Positions 11,661 through 25,776 of a stretch of 64,000 nucleotides of DNA are shown here, piece after piece. The notes below the pieces were generated by a model. That model had not been told where the DNA came from, searched no databases, and worked only from the letters and a program-made list of their open reading frames with translations. This DNA comes from Bactericera cockerelli. Taxonomy: Eukaryota > Arthropoda > Insecta > Hemiptera > Triozidae. Numbering within the stretch: the first letter of the stretch is position 1; each line of letters opens with the position of its first letter. Location: NCBI GenBank assembly GCA_024516035.1, contig CM044956.1:26323101-26387100 (forward strand), read 5' to 3'. Position numbers and translations under genes: made by a program.

Positions 11661-12277
11661 AATTATAGGCAAAAATAAGATATTGGGATATTAAAGATAT
11701 GGAAACGTCCTATAATTCTGCGCTACCCACTAAAATTGTGATAGAACAACACAAAGAAACACATTTATTTATATTTAATTATTTTATTTCCATTATTGAT
11801 ACATGTATTCTTGACTTGAGATTATTTAATTTGAGACGCTAAATGCGTTATGAATAAATATAGTCACTCAGGGGTTGTGGGTAAGATAAGATACGAATAA
11901 CTTTTATTTGGTATTTTCGCCACGGAGGCATTCCAATGGTCTGTACAATACAATAAAATACAGTAATACAAAAAAATAAAAATTACAGAACATCATTTTT
12001 ACTATTGTTTTTCCTTTTGTATGTTTGGTCATATGACCAATGATGATAGTATTCATCTTTGGTATATTTACCTTCTTTTATTTAATTATTTTTTATTGTG
12101 GCAGCTCATTTTTTGCATTTTTACTGTGATATTTTTAAAATTATACTTGTGATTTATTTTTACTATTTTCATAAGTGTCGCCATTTCATGTTTCCGATGT
12201 TTATATTCTTATATAGGGTTATAAATATACTTATTACTTATTATATACTAATAAATATACTTATTACTTAATTTCAG

Positions 12278-15200
12278 AGCCGGCCCAAGTCTTCCTGTCC
12301 CCCGTGCGAGAGAGCCCCAAGCTGAAGAAGGAGAACTTCCTGGTCACCTTGGAGCTGGGGGAGCTGAGCGCAGAGCTGCAGGAAGTGGCACGGAATGAGC
12401 TCCGAGAGTTACCTGAGGTGGTCAAGCCTGCCGTGGAGGAGCTCAGGGCTCTGCTCAGAGGTATTGCATGGTGGTCAAGTGGTTAAGGAGCTAGTCTCAT
12501 AATCCAGGTAGCGCAGGGCTCCGATCCGTTAGCTCGAATCCCACCCAATGCATGCATTTTTCCTCATTATTTTGAGTATATGACCATATAATAATAAGAC
12601 TCTGAGGGTTGGTGGTAGAATGAGCATTATCCTCGCCTGGTAAGAACTCAGAGCCGAAGTAATAATAATACAACTGGCTATTGAGAGCTAAGGAGTTCTG
12701 ATAACCCCGAAACATATTCTTATGTGGTCGTAATCACAAATGGGAGGATAACTCGTTTCCTCCAGATCAACGCGGCGCCTTGATCACTGAGTAACTGGGA
12801 CAAAGTAAAAATATATGCCTTTGGTCTTTTTTGAATGAATTTGAGAAGATATTCAAGTATTTATATATATAAAAAAAATGAATACTTTTTGAGTGATTTT
12901 TTGAAACTTTTCGAGTGTTCGCGAAAGGGTCCTTGTGACGTCATGGAGTATTTACTATGAAACCATATTCTTTTGTCACGAAATAATGGGTTTTTTATGT
13001 AATATGTGACTCTTGTTCATTGCAACATTGACTTTTCAAGACGACAAAATACATACAAATTATATTTACCGTTATATAAGCACTAGTCTCAGGGAGGCGT
13101 CCTCCCGCGAAACGACCGTTTCGCTTGATATCGTTGCTCTGGCCTCCGTGGCGTAGCGTTTGTGACTACTGCCCGTAGTACAGAGTTGCTGAGTTCGACT
13201 CCCGGTCGGAGCAGACTTTTCACACAGAAAATCCTGTGTAAAAAGTCCCCCCCCCGAACACATGAGGCTGGCATTTCCGGCCCTACCCAGGCTGGGTGAG
13301 GTTAATGTGGGTAGCTGGTACGATTCCCAGCCCAGCGAATGGAGTTTAAAACCCCCGTCCTAATTAGGACGTTAAATCAAATAGAATCGTTGGTGTTAGA
13401 AAGGGTATCCAGCCGTAAAACATTTGCCACATCCAACCAACCTCAACCATGAGGTTGAACAATGCTGACCCCCGTAGGATTGGGAAAAGACAAAGTGAAT
13501 CTTCATTCAAGTATTTCTGACCGAGAATGTCCCAGAGATTTTAAAATTAATGCTTTTCAATGGTAGTGAAGTTGACTGATTCAGCCGTCTTATCAGCTTT
13601 ACTGACCAAATGAATCATTGTAGTGACATACCCCAAAAATACACTTCGTGTGCAAAAAGACGCCAAGGAAATAACAATTCTTTGTAAATAGAATTACCTT
13701 GAAAATGACTGCCTGAAAAGGAACTGATATCAAATGAAGCCCAAGTTCTTGTAAACTGGATATTATCTGCCCACAAAAGAGTCTCAAGTACAGGAATCAA
13801 GCTGACGATTGGACATGATATTTCCCATTTTTCTGCTTTTTAACAGCGCTAAAATTTAACATTAAAAATCTTGACACGTTCGAAACATCCAAAAATTGCT
13901 TTAATTATACCTACCTACCTATAATTATTTTAGTTTTGAAAACATTAAAAATTAAATTATTGTTTACTAACTTTCAGTAAAATTTCTTACAATATATTGA
14001 ACTTACAATATATTGTTAATTATATTGAAAGAAAGTTTACTGAATTGTTATTTGATCGATCAATCCTTACCAAAACCAAAACCAAAATTTCATATCATAA
14101 ACTTTAACCAAATGCCCGTAGTAAGCCGAATGCGGGAAAAAAAAATGAGACAGAAGTATGAATCTTTTACTAATATTAGGGGTGTTCGTAAAAGCGGTTA
14201 GGAATATCAGGAAAAGGTAAAATAAAATATAGTATTCTTCTATTCGACAAGACAAAGACGAATATGAAGATTTTTTTTTAAAGTTTTGTCTAAGAAGGTG
14301 AAAATTACAAAAGAAAATACATAAGAACTAGGTTTAGCGTAAGTATAGCACGCTCGTTTCGTTTTTCTTGGCCTTGATCACCACGCGTTGAGATGTCTTG
14401 AGCATGCTGATGGAGATGACGCACTTACCATTATTACTGTCTTCTATGCCTAGCATATTTGTGCACCTAGATAATCTATTGCATCTACATTATACAAAGG
14501 GCCTACCTTGAATATTGACATTTATTTTAGAAGGAATGATTAACAGGTAAATTGCTTAACTTTATCTAAGAGAGATAAAGTTAAGCAACGTCCAGCAAGT
14601 GACCACTTAAATTTGAAAACCTTATTATGCTGGCAATTTCCGAAACAACCCAACTAAAATCGGTTTCAACCTGTAATTTCAGAGGATGAGGAGATCACGT
14701 GTCCTTACCAGAACGATGCCTGGCTAGTCAGGTTCCTGCGACCCACTAAATTCTACCCAGAGAGTGCCCACACCTTGGTGAGTGAAATATTAATGAGAAA
14801 ATTTGATTAGGCAGGTACCCCTGACACACATGTACCATTGAGTATTGATTATATGGTTTTAGAAAATCATTTTCCTAATTACTTGTAGGTAATTATCTAA
14901 ACGCACGATTGAGTTCTTGAATTAAAAACTCCAGGTGTTTGATGACAAGTGGTATGAATGGTACCTTAACTAATTAGGAACCTAAGCACCTAATTAAGTA
15001 AGTCTTACACAGGTGAACTAGTATTTATTATACAGGGAGTCCCACCAAAGTTGGACACCTAAAATTACTCGGCCCCTGAAAGAGTTTTGGAAAAATAAAA
15101 AATCCAAAAATATGTATACCCTATATGCCCTAATTATGCGGTTTCATTCATGAATTTTATTTATTTAAGGGTGGTTCAAAAGTCCAAAATTGAGGTGTCA

Positions 15201-18200
15201 ACTTTCGATTTTTAAATGGGTCGGCCTGAATTTTATTTGATAATTTTACTTCTAAATGGTTCCTGAGTACTTTTTAAAACAAAAATATTACGTATAGGGT
15301 CGTTTTTTTCGACCATTTTTTTTTCTCTAAATCTCGAATAACTCAAGTTCGTTTAATTTTTTCGATGACAAGAATAAATAGTGTTTGTTTAATAAAAACA
15401 CGCACTTTCAATTGGCATCAAAAAGGATTATACAGGGTGGTTAATAAGTGAAATAATTACTTGATTTATTTTTAATTTTTTATTAGAGATTAATAATTCT
15501 CGCCCAAATTTACAAATTTTTCGTTAGTCATATTAAAAAACAAAACTAAAGTGGTGTACAGGGTGAGACATATTTTTTTTGCAACACCCTGTATATGGGC
15601 AGTCAAAGAGACATACAGTTGAATAGAAAGACTAAATATGCAAGAAAAACTTCGATTTTTAATGATGTTAAAAAGTTATGGTGTTTTAACTAATACTGTC
15701 GCATGGACCACCCTGTAGGGTAGGCCCCGACATCCAAAGTACAGAGCCGAAAAAATCCGACCCCGCCGGGATTCGAACCCAGGTCACCTGGAGTACAAGC
15801 CGAGCATGCTACCGCTAAGCCAAGGTGACTACTGACCACAGGGTCAGATACTAAGATTGATCTGATAGTTCAGTCGAATCCGTGGCACTTAGATACTATT
15901 CGAAAGATCCAACGTGCAAAACTGAGATTTTATTTTTTACGTATATATTACTAGTTATGTCTTTTGGTGTTCTTGTGTTAACTCATCCCCTAAGTGAAAA
16001 ACAATATAGCCCTCATAAAAAACCATATTCTGTACAAACATGATAGACAATCTGGTTATTCTTGTTTATCTGGTAGATATAGATACTATGAGTATAAAAG
16101 TGTCTGAATGCCTGATCGCAGCTTCTTCGCGACAAATAAACCAACAACTCGCTACTAATTGTTTATCTTTGTTACAGGTGAAGAACTACTACTCATTCAA
16201 GTTGAAACATAAGGATCTGTACGACGGCCTTAAACCAAGCAAGGAAGAGAACGTATTGATTAACAACACCCTGTATGTTCTCCCTAGGAGAGATAATAAG
16301 GGTCGTCGCATTCTCGTCCTAGAATTAGGAAGTGAGTATCTTTCACTATGGGACCTTGTTTTATACATTTTATTGTTAGAACTAGCCGCGTCGCGGATAG
16401 GTTTGCGGCGCGTTGCATTCACAGAAGCATGGCCGTGCTGGTGAAAGAAAAATATTTGGTAGTTATTTTTTTTACTCAAAATCTTCGTGCTGCGTCCTTT
16501 ATATATTTATGACCTCTGTACTGAATTTCAAGTCTCTAGCTCATGCCGTTCTCGAGATATTTTGTTTACAGACAGACAGACCGACACACGGACCAATGGC
16601 TGAGACTTTGGATTTAGGCTCTGGGGACCCTACTTTTCAGAAATGTATCACAAACGGGGTAGTTCATTTAAGATTCCAAAGTTGACCCTTCTGGGACCGC
16701 CCTTGGTAATGATAAAAAATCAAAATAATTGGACACCTGTTTCAGCATTTCTCAAAATTTAAATCCATTCTCTAGATATTTCGAGTGGTACCTTTTTTGT
16801 CGGACCCTGTTTCTTTAGTTTTGAATGATTGTATTTTCAATTTTGTATTATTCTTGAACAAACATGGTCTAGTTCTATCCAATTAATAAAGTTTTGTTGC
16901 ACAGAGAACTGGAAGCACAAGAAGGTGAGTCTGGACGAGGTGTTCAAGGGGGCGGTGCTGTTTCTGGAGGCCGCCATGTTGGAGCCTGCCTCCCAGGTAG
17001 CGGGGGCTCAAGTCATCTTCGATATGGACGGCCTATCTCTCCAGCAGGCCTGGCAGTTCACGCCTACCTTTGCCAAGCGCATCGTGGATTGGCTGCAAGT
17101 GAGTGGCGAAAGGGTGGAGCATATTATTATTTTTATTAAATTAAAATTTACACACACACACCTATCCCAACCCATACCACATACTTCACACCTACACACA
17201 TCACACCCACACACACACACATACCACAATCATCAAACCCACACATATCATACATCATACACACGACCAAACACACACGCCACACAACATATACCACATA
17301 CCCACACACACCACACACATCCCCTTAAACAAAAAACAGTCTCGGAACCATCTCCGAGATCTAGGAACGAGATTGTATCGTCCTGTCTCGGATCCCAAAA
17401 AATGATATCGGAGACACCTAGGAGACCGTTCGGAGACTGCTACGGGACAGTCTACGTCCGCACCGTAGCGTCGATTGCTGGTGCTCGAGATTGCTCCAAG
17501 ATCGGTCTCGGGAACTGTCTCCGAGATCATTCTCGGGGACCGTCTCCGAGCCTTCTCGGAACCGTCTCCGAGAACATTCTCGGGGACTGTCTCCGAGCCT
17601 TCTCGGAACCGTCTCCGAGAACATTCTCGGGGACTGTCTCTTCTAGACCAGAGACCGTTTTAAATACCCTGGGAATTTTAGCTGTAAAACCACCTAAAAA
17701 TAATACGACACATTTTTATAATAGAACATATTTTTTATTGTGAAATTTAAAATAAAATAATTAAGAACAAAACAAAAAAAAAAGAAGAATAAACCTTAAA
17801 GAATGAAAAATCCCAATAAGAGACTAGAAACAATTGGAATAAAGAGATTGCCATAGGCAATAACCAATAACCCCGCCCTCTAGTTAGGACATATGTATAG
17901 GACATTGGATACGAATTCAATTTTTAATATTAATTTTTCGAGTTTAAGTCAGTTCTAACTCAGTTAGGGTCCATTTCTGACCCCTAGTTGATAGAGATAA
18001 TCCATGCTTATTTGACCCAAGGAATCTAAGGTATCAATATATTTATGCAATCAATTTAGAAACATTAGAAAAAAAATTGACATGAAAATAAAAGTATCAC
18101 ATAAGTTCACATCTTAAAAGTATCTCTATCTTTAGTCACAGCAGACTACCCAGACGGCACAGAAAGTGTTTAAAAAGATTTTAAAAATACTTATTTTGAC

Positions 18201-21200
18201 AAGATTCAAACATTTTATAAAGCTTATTTTGACAAGGCTTAACATTTTAGAAACACTTTTATAAGCTTACTATTTCCTCCCCCTGAGCATTTTATTAAGC
18301 TTATTTTTACAAGGTTTTGGAAATTGAATACCTAATTAATAATTAAGGGGCTCCATATTGAATTTCATACCACCGCCATTGCCCGGAAAAAATTTGAAAA
18401 TTGTGATTTCACAGGAAATTTTTAAAATTAATTTGGATTTGATGAAAAATATACTATTTCAAGGCAATTTGGTTCTACAATGATGAAAAGCTGTTGATGA
18501 AATGCTAACATTAATAAATAAGAAGACAATTTGTGTTTTTCAGTTTTATATTTTTCCATTTTCATGGTAAAAGAATTAAAAGCAAAAATATGTAACAAAC
18601 AAAAACATGAAACAAACAGAATATAATACATAGAATCAGCAGATAAATTAAGCCAAGTGGACTTAATTAATCTAAATCTATTATACATATAGGTAATTAA
18701 GAGAGAGATGTGCTGAAATGCCATCTTCCTGCCCAGCAGCAGGCTGCCTGAAGACAAAGAATACCAGAACAGAAGTTGAGATTATTAAAGATGAAATTAG
18801 GAAATAGAACCCAGAGATAATTTTGACTATAATATGGCATTCATAAAAAAAGAACAGTCTTCCAGATTTTTTTTTGTTTGATTAAAGTGGGTTTAACCTC
18901 AATTGCATAGTCATATCATGACCAAGGTTTTACCCTCATTTGCAGGAAACTCACAAACCTGTTACCCACATTAAGCTCACTGAGCCTGGGTTGGGCCATT
19001 TTATTCTGAATTTACTGGGAATAGTACCAGGTAGCCACATTAACCTCACCCAGCCTGATAAAGGCTGTGTATACACATGTCAGCCTCATATTTTCTAAAG
19101 AAGGAGAATTATCTGTTTCACAACAACAAAAATGAACCAAAATCTTTAGATTACGGGGAGTAGTCAAATCCTGAATAATGCAAGCTACTGTTTTAAAAAT
19201 TAAAATTAATGAACACATTATAGTAAAAAATGTACTTATTACAAGTAAAAAAAATGTCTAAATTTGCAACATTTAATACTTCTTCTAAACTTACAATATT
19301 TTTTTTTTTTTATGTTATAGCTGGTTCATGAAAAACCCCTGTCCTGATTTGAGATAGTGAGGATGGGAATTTCATTCTGAATTTAATGGGAACAGTACCA
19401 GATACCCACATTCACCTCACTCAGCCTGAGTAGGGCTAGATATACCAGCCTCACATCTTCGGAGAACAGATTTATTTAAAATAAAAATGGGGGTTGTATA
19501 CTGAATTTACTGGGAATAGTCCCAGCTACCCACATTAACCTCACTTAGCCTGATAAGGGCTAGAAATGCCTCATTTTTAAAGGGAACAGAATTGCTGTTT
19601 GAAAGAAAAAAAAAAACTGTGAATTGAACACAGGATCTATTGATTATGGAACAGTATAGTCAAATCTTCAATAATGTGAACCTATTAAAAAGCCTTTAGC
19701 TAGTCAGTTCTCTGTTCATAGTTGTCTAGCAAAACACTGGTCTTTTCCCTGTTTAAAATCCCCCAGTCAGACACCTGTCAAGAGTGTGATTCTGATTAAG
19801 TGGAATATCTGGAACAGGTTAATCTCCAGCATTTCCACATACATATCCTGGTTTGACTATAAAACAATGTAAAATGTAAGATATTGTTTAGATATTGCTT
19901 ACCCCACTAATTGGAGTGTAAAACTCACTTATGATTAATGCATGGAAATTGGTACACTTTAGAACAGTAAACTTTTTAAAGTAGAGAAAAATTTCTTTTT
20001 AGTTATACCCTAAAACTATGATGTAGGAACTTTAGAAGAATCAACTTGTTGGACTTTTATCAGAAATTGTTAGATATAATTATTTTGTGTAAATCATCAA
20101 TTTGTAGTCACTTTCACTTATCCCATGTCAGGTTCAATATGTTTGAGGAGGGAGGCAGCTTGAATACCTAGGTATCTTCAGGTTGAAGCTATGTTGGATT
20201 GGATGCACAATACATGTAAACAGGTGGAAAATATCATGTGGATTTCCTCCATAGATCATAATTATTTTAAATGCTAGGTCCAGTTTAAAAAGATATTATG
20301 TTTGCAGACATATTGACCATTACTTAAATTACTTAAAACACGTTTTATTAAATCACTTATTTGGATGAGCAGAAGTCACTGATGTGAAATTACTTATGAA
20401 GTTACTTTATCTTAGGAATGAGATTACACATATTGACGGTAGTTTCTCAAAATACTGTATAAAATATCTTTACCTTTTATGTATTTGAGTTTTACTAATT
20501 ATCTCAGGAAAACTAATTAATCTATTCAAATTTCGGAATTCACTCGATTTTGAAAATGTTTTGCAAATTTTACTTTCAATTTCCGGTGTTGCCACAGGGT
20601 ATTGGATCTCGTTCCGAGACGGTTCGGAGAACATGTACTCGGGACGAGTTAGCTCGGATCTTGTCCCGAGTTAGCTCGGGAATAGATCCGGGATAGGTTC
20701 CGAGTAAGTTGGTTAAACATTCTCCGGGAGAGTTCCAATCCATTCCCGCAGCACTCCCAGAGAAAGATGTTTCCGAGCACGCTGTTTTTACTCTCTCGTA
20801 TCAATCTCCGAGACTACTATATCGGAGTTAGTAGATCAGAGACACCTTTTTGTTTAAGGGGATAGACCACACACATAGACCACACACAAAAACACATACA
20901 CACACACACAAAATGTCATTTGAGTGAATATTTTTTGTGTCACACACATTTTTTGTGTCCCGTGAATATTTTTTGTGTCAATTTTACTTCCGATAAATTC
21001 CTAATATTAGAAATCGTAAGTATTGTGTTCGTTATTGTAAAAAAATATATATTTTTTGCTCCGATTTCTAGATGTTTCATGACCTCCTGAGCAACTTTGG
21101 TTTTGTGTCTGTCTGTCGGTCTATCTGTTAAATACTTTCCTTGTAACGCGCAAATCTCAGAAACTACACAAGGGATTTCAACGAAATTTTGTACACTTTT

Positions 21201-24200
21201 AGAAATTACTAGAGGGGGACATCCGCCGGTTCGCCACCCCATCAAACACACGCACAACACACGCACACACACACTCACTCGCACAGGCTGGGCCTGTACT
21301 AGTCAATATCCATCGGACGTCTTGGGTAATATCCATATGTTTTGACCTACACTTAGGAGCATAAGTGAGTCAGAATTTTTTAAAGTTTTATTTTATTGAA
21401 TATCTTTGAAATACTTTAAATATTTTGATCCGAATTTCTATTATAAGACCATCAAGTGACCATATCCAAAAACAAAAGTCATCAAGAGAAAATGGCTTAT
21501 TTATATGACTCACTTTTTCACCGACTTAATGAACCCCTGAAATTGAGAGTTAAGTTGATGTTTTCCGAATTTTCATTTAAACCAGATAGGTGCTTGTTAT
21601 CATTTTATATGATTGTGTGCAAAAATTCAGTTTCTTTTAAAGTCTGCATTACAATGGTAATAAGAAATAACACATATATGTGCATAATCTCTTAGACCAG
21701 AGGCTATCTATTCGCAAAAACTTAAATATATTGATTACAAGTGGGTCTACTGTCCATTGGATAAAAAATAAGCTCAAAGATTTACCTATATTACAGTTAA
21801 AAGGCCGTCCATAGAATGGGACACCCCATGATGAAAGGTCTTTTATCCGATTCTATTTGATTTAACGTCCTGGATTAGGACAGGGGTTTTACCCTCCATT
21901 CGCTGGGAATCGTACCAGCTACCCACATTAACCTCACCTAGCCTGGGTAGGTCCAAAAATGCCTCACATGTGCGGAGAGAACAAACATTTCTGTGTGAAA
22001 AGTCTACTCCGACTGGGGATCGAACTCAGGATCTCTAGGCAGTAGTCACAACCGTTACGCCACGGCTAAAGATTATTCTCAGATGATATCTACATCTAAG
22101 CAGTATTTTGTACCGAAACTCAATGTCATATCTGAACGTGCTGTTTTTAACAGACGGGTACAAGGTCTTGGGAATCTGTAGACGAGTTTATCACAGCTCT
22201 ACATAAATTGAGTAATACATGTACGTGGTGGTCCCAAAAGTTCGTGGCCTAACTTATATAGAGAAGTAACATAAAAACTCACTGTACCTTATTTTTCGAC
22301 ATAATCTAGAATCTACCTTGATTTGAACGCACTTATGACAGCACTTGGGTAATATCTCTATACTAGTAAAAAAGTAGTTTGAATCTTTGCTGTCAAAATG
22401 CTCCAAAACAGCCGACTTGATCTCTTCATCTCAGATTTGAGTTTTGAAAATAAATAATAGTCACTTGGGGCTAGGTCTGGACTATAAGGAGGGTTTGATC
22501 TCTCAGTGAAGTCACATTCTTGCACAGCAGTCTTTGCCACGACAGCTGTGTGCACAGGGGCATTGTCATGGAGGAGGCGAACACCTCCAGCTAGCTTTTC
22601 CTTGATGGAGTCTCGTAATTTATGCAAAAGTGTTGCATAATAAGCTGCATTAACTGTGGTATTCTTTTCTTTGAAATCCACAGGGAGGACACCCTCGCGG
22701 TCCCAAAAAAACGGTGGCCATGACCTTTTTGGTCGATTGGGTGACCCTGACCTTCCTGGGTCACCCAATCGACCCTAGCTTCGCCCGGTTTACTCAACTC
22801 CATCGACTTCTTTTTTCTGAGAGGGACATAATAGAGAACCATAGTCACGTCTCCAGTCACAATTGACTTCAAGAACTGGTCAGGGTTCTCCTCGTATTCT
22901 CTCAGAAACTCTTTAATGCATGCAACTCTTTGTTGTTTCTGAGTGCTGGAAAGAAGTCGGGGCACTCATCTTGCACTCAATTTGTTCATGTGCAAATGGT
23001 CGGTTATGATACGAAATACAGTTTACTTGGAAAGGTCAAGTCTTGCTGCTATTCCTTTTACCTTCAATTGCCGATCTTTGTGAAGCGTTTAAGTAAAAAT
23101 TTAGAGGTCAGGCGCATGGTCTGTATCAAAAAGAACCGCTAGTGCGAATTTGATGAATTTAAAATGGGTTCATCTACATCTACACTCTACAGAATGTCTT
23201 CTATATGTTTACGAAATTTCGTCAAAATCCGTTCAGTAGTTTGTGAGATTTGCGCGTTACAGCAATGTATTTAACAGACCGACAGACAGACACAAAGCCA
23301 AAGTTGCTCATGAGTTTACCAAACGTCCAGAAATATTGACATCGGAGCAAAACAATATTATTATTTTTACAAAAACGAACACAATACATGTACTTCCGAT
23401 TTCTAATATTAGAAATTTATTGGAAGTAATAAAACTTTGAAAAATTGAATATAATTGAGATGATAAACACACATTATTATTCCAGGATAGCGTACCCCTA
23501 AGAATCAAAGGCATTCACATCGTCAACCAGCCCACTATCTTCAATATGGTATTTGCCCTATTCAAACCTTTGCTCAGAGAGAAACTGCGAAACAGGGTAA
23601 GTACAGTGTAAAATTATTAATTTCTTGATTTCTCTTTAAATTTACTTTTAGAACGGCAATAAAAACTGGCGGTCGCGGTGTAATTTTCTTGATTCAATTC
23701 AAACAAGTTCAGAAAAATCTACTCCGACGGCCAGTTTTTATTGCCGTTCATCTTGTTCTTTTAGCCATTCTGTTCAATTTTACGTCTCTTTGACTGCCCA
23801 TATACAGCAAAAAAAATTGAGTCTCACCCTGTGCAACACTTTAGTTTTGTTTTTCGATATGACCAACGAAAAATGTTTGAGAGTGTTAATGAGTAGCGAC
23901 CTGTCGGTTGAATGCGAGTTTAGATCTATGTTTAGGTCACCACATACGATTAAGAATTTGAAAGAACAAAGTTTTTGTAATAAAGATCAAGTTGAGGGAA
24001 GAAGGTTTCACCACAAGAGTTACGGTTATTGGACCTGTACACACACACAATTGCAATATCTAGAGAGGGAGATGTAATTGCGCAACATTCAAAGCTAAGT
24101 TCAATAGGTTGGATATCAATATCTAAAGTGCTATGTACGAGTTCGGTGCGGAAAATAAAAAAATGTATGAGTTCGGTGCCGCCTAAAAAAGGTCATGTAT

Positions 24201-25741
24201 GAATTCGGTGCCACCTAAAAAAGGTCATGTATGAATTCGGTGAACTGGTACTTGCCCTGATGATCAGGTTATTATAGTGTTTTTGTCCTTATAGGCATGA
24301 CCTTCAATTAATAACATGGCCTTCATTGTATTTTACCTAACCCTACTATAAACCCAAGGCATGGCCGTCATTGTATTTTACCTAACCCTACTATAAACCC
24401 AAGGCATGGCCTTCATTGTATTTTACCTAACCCTACTATAAACCCAAGGCATGGCCTTCATTGTATTTTACCTAACCCTACTATAAACCCAAGGCATGGC
24501 CTTCATTGTATTTTACCTAACCCTACTATAAACCCAAGGCATGGCCTTCAATTTATTTTACCTAACCCTACTATTAACCCAAGGCATGGCCTTCATTGTA
24601 TTTTACCTAAACCTACTATTAACCTTAGGCATGGTCTTCAAGGAGGAAATGGACAGTCTTGCTGAATGTAACTGTCTACAACATAATCTACTAACTTAAT
24701 AACAGCAGGATGACTGGTAACAAGCAACATAGTACATTATAAAAAAACAATCAATTTATAAGTCATTAGGACCGCACCGAACTCATACATCACCTTTTTT
24801 AGGCGGCACCGATTTCATACATGCGAAAAAGGTGCGGGTAATCTTCGCACCGAACTCACCTTTTGCCATATAAAGAGATGAAATCTAAGTTGTTTATCAT
24901 AAATACTATTTTCAATATATTCATAAAAATTGATGAACATTTTTAATTTATTTTTATTGTTCTTTCATTTTGTTGTTTTGGATAAAATGTTTGTTGATTT
25001 ATAAAAATACAAATAAAGTACCTTTAAAAAAATAAAATAATAACAATAAAGATGCTTACCCCGCCACCCACCCTTTGATCTCTATAATAACTAGCTATGT
25101 TGGTATAGCGAGGTATGTTAGCACATAGGTCGGTGTTTGGACTAAGCCAAGTCTCAGAGAAGCACAACACCTCTGGAAAAAGTTTTTGTTTTCGCTGTAA
25201 AATGTCAAGGAATGCATCGAAAAATCAAAAGTTGATGCCTGTTTCACTACTTTTGGGAAACCCTGTAGACATTTCAATTTCGCCAAAAAATGGACAATCT
25301 TGCGTTAGAACTTCATTTAAAAAATTGAGTATCTATCTTGAGCTGTTAAAAAGATAAAAATCCGTCCCGGGACTTTTCGTTCACTCTGTATGTATACTCG
25401 TACATTGTATACGGGCATTATTATAACCCTATTGATAGTGGCTGATTTTTCCTTCTGCAGGTAATCTTCCACGGCAATGATCGTGACTCCCTCCACAGGC
25501 ACCTGAACCCAGAGTGTCTCCCTGAGAGGTACAAGGGGACCTTGGATGTGTCTTTAGTGTCGGGAGAAGAGTGGCTGTCGGTGCTCAAACAGATTGAGAG
25601 CGAGTATGAAGGTATGTTCTCTTCTTAATTTTCATGAATGCGTGTCTCAAAAAACAATATCTATGTTATAAATATTGGAAATCGGTTTAATTTGAAAATA
25701 ATGATCTGAGAGGGGTTTAGAATACATACATAGCTTCAATT

Positions 25742-25776
<35 letters not shown>

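Noticed and set aside
13141..13205. True tRNA gene at the SINE-A head
   Set aside because: A and B boxes are present, but the ends do not pair as an acceptor stem and the sequence continues into a repeated SINE body. The same applies to the heads at 43,395, 48,436 and 52,735.
16829..17743. 304-codon open frame on the + strand
   Set aside because: It is a frame running through the real exon 16,905-17,098, past its splice donor, into CA microsatellite and TCTCGG repeats. Only the exon part is coding.
17321..20861. piggyBac insertion with TTAA duplications
   Set aside because: TTAA occurs inside both 15-bp ends, but the inverted similarity continues outward through CCCC/GGGG. That would not be so if TTAA were the target duplication.
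24250..24270. CTGATGATCAGG as a hammerhead core
   Set aside because: It is a short palindrome without the GAAA and cleavage-site elements.
24315..24650. Interstitial telomere repeats (CCTAACCCTA in each unit)
   Set aside because: The motif occurs once per 45-bp unit and is not itself in tandem, so it is a chance part of the minisatellite.
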